Below, piece by piece: positions 13,450 through 16,019 of a stretch of 16,019 bases of DNA. Both the position numbers and the translations under genes were made by a program. The DNA comes from Comamonadaceae bacterium (GTDB lineage: Bacteria; Pseudomonadota; Gammaproteobacteria; Burkholderiales; Burkholderiaceae_C), in the NCBI GenBank assembly GCA_947454695.1, contig CANGMW010000019.1, positions 1 to 16,019 on the forward strand, read 5' to 3'. Each line of letters begins with the position of its first letter. Positions within the stretch are counted from its first letter, which is position 1. Below the pieces are notes generated by a model, which saw only the letters and a list, made by a program, of their open reading frames with translations, searched no databases and was not told the DNA's origin.

Positions 13450-15837
13450 ATGGCGCTGCCTTTGTCGGAAACCCAAAAATCACAGCTGGGTGCCTCCACC
13501 CGGCAAGTGTTTTTGTCCGAGGTCACGCTTTTATTGAGCGAGCTCAGTGATGTGGTGCATCAGCGTCTGACCGATCTGATGAACGAAACCGCGGCCTTGC
13601 GCGACATGCAAACCCGCCGCGATGCCTGGATCATCTACCAGCGCGTGCGCTTGCCTTGGAAAGACGGCGTTCTCAAACAACTGCAGGGTCAGCTTCAGCC
13701 GGCGCAAGTGCCAGCCGTCACGCACGACTTCAAAGATACGGGGCTGGGGCTGGAGTTGCTCAGCACGGACGTGGTTGAAACCAAAATCCTAGCGTCCCGA
13801 CTGGTGCACAGCGTGATGGAGAAAGTCACCGCACCACTGAACGACTTGCGTTTGCGCATGCGGCTGATTGAAGACGCACCGGAACTGTCCACGACAGACA
13901 TATTGTTGCCAGAGGTGACCCTGCAAGCCCTGGTGGAGCAATGGAATGTGTGTGGCATGCCCAAAGACTCTTGGGGCATGGTGAACGATGCGTTGCGGTT
14001 TTTGTTGGGTGATCGCTTCAAGGCCATTTACCTTAAATGCAACGCGCATTTGGTGGACAACGGCGTGATGCCGAAAATCGACAACAGCGATCGCTTTAGG
14101 CGCACGACCAAGCCCTCGTCCATGCCGCCTGCGTTTGGTCCTGAGCCCCATATGGATGCGCGTGCGCATCCTAATGAGCCAGCATCTTCGACATTTGGGA
14201 CGCGGGGTTCGTGGGGGCCGATCAGTCAGCATGGCGCTGTGGGCGCGACACAAGCGGGTGGTGTGACTGGGATGACGGGGTCCGTGCCGCTGGCACACGC
14301 TGGCGGTGAACGCTACCGTTCAAACGGCTCGCCCATGGCGCGATCTGAGCGTCATGCCTTGAACGTGGTGGAGCAACTCATGCGCTTGCTGTCCCAGCAC
14401 AGCGAAGGGACAACGCTTGCCCCGGGTGCGACCACGGGTCCCACCCCTGCTTTGGCAACAGCGATTTCGTCGCAAGCACACGCGCAAGAACTCGGTGATC
14501 GAACGGTGGGTGCTTTGATCGATCAGGGGGTGTTTGGGGTCACCCGGGTCGCCAATTTGTTGCGGGTCCAGACGGGTGAACTCAAGAAAAAAGCGGAGAC
14601 CAAAAGTGAGAAGGCCACCATTGAAATTGTGGCGTTGATGTTTCAGGCCATCCTCACCGAGGAGCGTATTCCACCGACCATTCGGGTTTGGTTTGCCCGC
14701 TTGCAAATGCCGGTACTGCGCGTGGCTTTGTCGGACGCGGATTTTTTGGCCACGCTCACCCACCCCGCGCGGCTGTTGATCGATCGCATGGGCTCTTGCG
14801 CGATGGGGTTCGACCAAAACGCCATCAATGGCAGTGCTTTGGAAGCCGAGATCAAGCGTGTGGTTCAGGTGATTGAGCAGTACCCTGAATCAGGTGCTCG
14901 CGTATTTCAGATCGTCTACGACGAATTTCAAAAATTCCTGACCAAGTTCTTAACCGATGCCGGCAATACCCCCAAAGTCGTGGGCGTGGCTCAGCAGGTG
15001 GAGCAAAAGGAAATCCTGAGCATCCAGTACACGATTGAGATGCGCAACATGCTCAAAGACATGGCTGTATCGGAAGATATTCGCAGTTTCCTCTTCAAGG
15101 TCTGGGCCGAGGTGATGGCGGTCTCCGCCATGCGTCGGGGGCCCCAGCACGAAGACACCTTGACCCTGAAAAAAACGGCAGGCGATTTGGTCTGGTCGGC
15201 CAGCGCCAAACCTAATCGGGAAGACCGTGCACGGATGATTCGTGATCTACCCGAGCTGATGCGCAGATTGAGTTCCGGAATGGCATTGTTGGGAATCGCG
15301 CCCTCCTTACAAAACATCCACATCAAGCGCATCAGCGACATCATGGCCGAAGCGTTCATGGCCAAAACAGAGGCTATTCCCCAAGCGCAGATGGACGCCA
15401 TGATTGAGCGCCTGGCCAATCTGGACGATTTTGTCTCCGAGGATGGGTTGGGTGATTTACCGCTGGACGCGCAAAGCATTGAGTTGATGCTGGGCATTGA
15501 CGCGTCCACCATCGATGTGGTGGTGGACGGTGGCACCAAGCCTACCCCGGCCATGGTGGCTTGGGCTGAACAGCTGGAAGTGGGTGCATGGATGATGCTG
15601 GACCATAATGGGAAAGTCAGGAAAGTCCAGTTTGTTTGGAGGAGTGAGCACAAACATTTGAATTTGTTTGTGACCAACAACGGGCACAGTTATTTGATTC
15701 AAGCCGGGCGCTTAGCGTCCTACTTGCAGGCGGGTTTGCTGGTGCCGCAGGAGTCGGAAGCGCTGACAGTGCGTGCCACGCGTGAGGCCCTGACCAAGCT
15801 CGAAGCCAACCCGGAGCGCTTGTTCCAGACCGACTGA
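13450..15837 (+). CDS. DUF1631 family protein, function unknown
   Basis: A 795-residue soluble protein with the look of the DUF1631 family of beta- and gammaproteobacteria. No signal peptide or membrane helix is seen. Parts: helical N-terminal block (1-213); a Gly/Ser/Pro/Thr-rich, probably disordered linker (about 215-295); a short helix ('ALNVVEQLMRLL'); a second Pro/Thr/Ala-rich linker (about 317-345); a long helical block (about 350-690) with 'FQAILTEERIPPTIRVWFAR', 'LDRMG'-like text (LLIDRMGSCAMGFD) and 'IQYTIEMRNMLKDMAVSEDI'; and a C-terminal beta-rich domain (about 706-765, 'LEVGAWMMLDHNGKVRKVQF', 'FVTNNGHSYLIQAGRLASYL') that resembles a PilZ-like barrel in pattern, without a visible RxxxR/DxSxxG motif. 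No catalytic signature is evident. The ATG has no Shine-Dalgarno despite the 18-base gap after secF. The family call is good; no function can be assigned. Confidence 0.82.
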   Translation: MALPLSETQKSQLGASTRQVFLSEVTLLLSELSDVVHQRLTDLMNETAALRDMQTRRDAWIIYQRVRLPWKDGVLKQLQGQLQPAQVPAVTHDFKDTGLGLELLSTDVVETKILASRLVHSVMEKVTAPLNDLRLRMRLIEDAPELSTTDILLPEVTLQALVEQWNVCGMPKDSWGMVNDALRFLLGDRFKAIYLKCNAHLVDNGVMPKIDNSDRFRRTTKPSSMPPAFGPEPHMDARAHPNEPASSTFGTRGSWGPISQHGAVGATQAGGVTGMTGSVPLAHAGGERYRSNGSPMARSERHALNVVEQLMRLLSQHSEGTTLAPGATTGPTPALATAISSQAHAQELGDRTVGALIDQGVFGVTRVANLLRVQTGELKKKAETKSEKATIEIVALMFQAILTEERIPPTIRVWFARLQMPVLRVALSDADFLATLTHPARLLIDRMGSCAMGFDQNAINGSALEAEIKRVVQVIEQYPESGARVFQIVYDEFQKFLTKFLTDAGNTPKVVGVAQQVEQKEILSIQYTIEMRNMLKDMAVSEDIRSFLFKVWAEVMAVSAMRRGPQHEDTLTLKKTAGDLVWSASAKPNREDRARMIRDLPELMRRLSSGMALLGIAPSLQNIHIKRISDIMAEAFMAKTEAIPQAQMDAMIERLANLDDFVSEDGLGDLPLDAQSIELMLGIDASTIDVVVDGGTKPTPAMVAWAEQLEVGAWMMLDHNGKVRKVQFVWRSEHKHLNLFVTNNGHSYLIQAGRLASYLQAGLLVPQESEALTVRATREALTKLEANPERLFQTD

Positions 15838-15858
15838 AGCGACAAGTCCTTGCCCTGA

Positions 15859-16019
15859 TCAATGGGCCAAACGTGCTTGCGGATCGTCGCAGAGTTCGTC
15901 GAGCACCAGTGCATCGGGCTCTTCACCAAAACTCCAGAACACCATCAGGATGATGATCTTCAAATCATCCAGCGAGACCGTGTCTTCAGGAATGGCCATG
16001 GCGCGGTCCACCACGATCT
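15859..16019 (-). CDS. smg: Smg/DUF494 family protein, C-terminal end (5' part outside window)
   Basis: On the minus strand the window edge enters a frame that runs to TGA at 15861-15859, about 52 residues: 'IVVDRAMAIPEDTVSLDDLK', then 'IIILMVFWSFGEEPDALVLD', then 'ELCDDPQARLAH'. This matches the C-terminal end of DUF494/Smg proteins, which finish with a conserved 'LDDLK.I.LMV.W' segment and an acidic tail. The family's function is not established. In many betaproteobacteria smg sits between dprA and topA, so dprA would be expected beyond the window on the same strand or close by. The gene is convergent with the DUF1631 gene; only 21 bases (15838-15858) lie between the two stops, and no convincing terminator hairpin is seen there. 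Confidence 0.8.
   Translation of the reverse strand, partial: IVVDRAMAIPEDTVSLDDLKIIILMVFWSFGEEPDALVLDELCDDPQARLAH

Noticed and set aside
15838..15858. Gap between the converging DUF1631 and smg genes, considered as a bidirectional terminator
   Set aside because: Only a CAAG-TC-CTTG four-pair palindrome with a 2-base loop is present and no T-run.
1..16019. Mobile elements, CRISPR arrays, tRNA/rRNA genes, defence or toxin systems
   Set aside because: No terminal repeats, transposase or integrase text, spaced repeats or RNA-gene sequence was seen; all long frames are housekeeping or metabolic genes.

Overview
This window looks like chromosomal DNA of a betaproteobacterium, most likely Burkholderiales and probably Comamonadaceae. 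The basis is the moderately high GC content, the style of the encoded proteins (fused indolepyruvate:ferredoxin oxidoreductase, DUF1631 protein, DctS/DctR-type two-component pair) and the gene order. The genus cannot be fixed from the sequence alone. I see no insertion sequence, prophage, CRISPR array, tRNA or rRNA. This is ordinary, densely packed core genome, coding on the + strand except for two minus-strand genes.

Layout. (1) 1-2402: the 3' part of a large YhdP/AsmA-like envelope protein, overlapping by ATGA a carbon-nitrogen hydrolase of the Nit/deaminated-glutathione amidase type. (2) 2419-5107: a membrane PAS sensor histidine kinase and a FixJ/LuxR-type response regulator, best matched to DctS/DctR. 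(3) 5093-5236, minus strand: an easily missed 47-codon gene for a single-pass membrane protein with a near-perfect Shine-Dalgarno and a TACAAT -10 box. (4) 5235-6470: lipoprotein lytic transglycosylase MltA, whose start codon interlocks head to head with that of the small gene. (5) 6545-10114: a single-chain 1189-residue indolepyruvate:ferredoxin oxidoreductase. (6) 10215-13431: yajC-secD-secF, the accessory module of the Sec translocon, preceded by a -10 box and a GC-rich hairpin. (7) 13450-15837: a DUF1631 protein 18 bases after secF. (8) 15859-16019, minus strand: the C-terminal end of Smg (DUF494), convergent with the DUF1631 gene.

How the genes work together. YhdP, MltA and YajC-SecDF all serve the envelope (lipid transport to the outer membrane, peptidoglycan turnover, protein export). 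The kinase/regulator pair probably senses a small extracellular organic acid. The oxidoreductase feeds arylpyruvates from aromatic amino acids into acyl-CoA metabolism. They share a neighbourhood rather than one pathway; only yhdP-nit, the kinase-regulator pair and yajC-secD-secF(-DUF1631) look like transcription units.

I found no convincing new multi-gene system. The best candidates for a second look are the hidden small membrane-protein gene with its interlocked start, the unusual cysteine pattern of the oxidoreductase, the hairpin ahead of yajC-secDF, and the unexplained DUF1631 protein.
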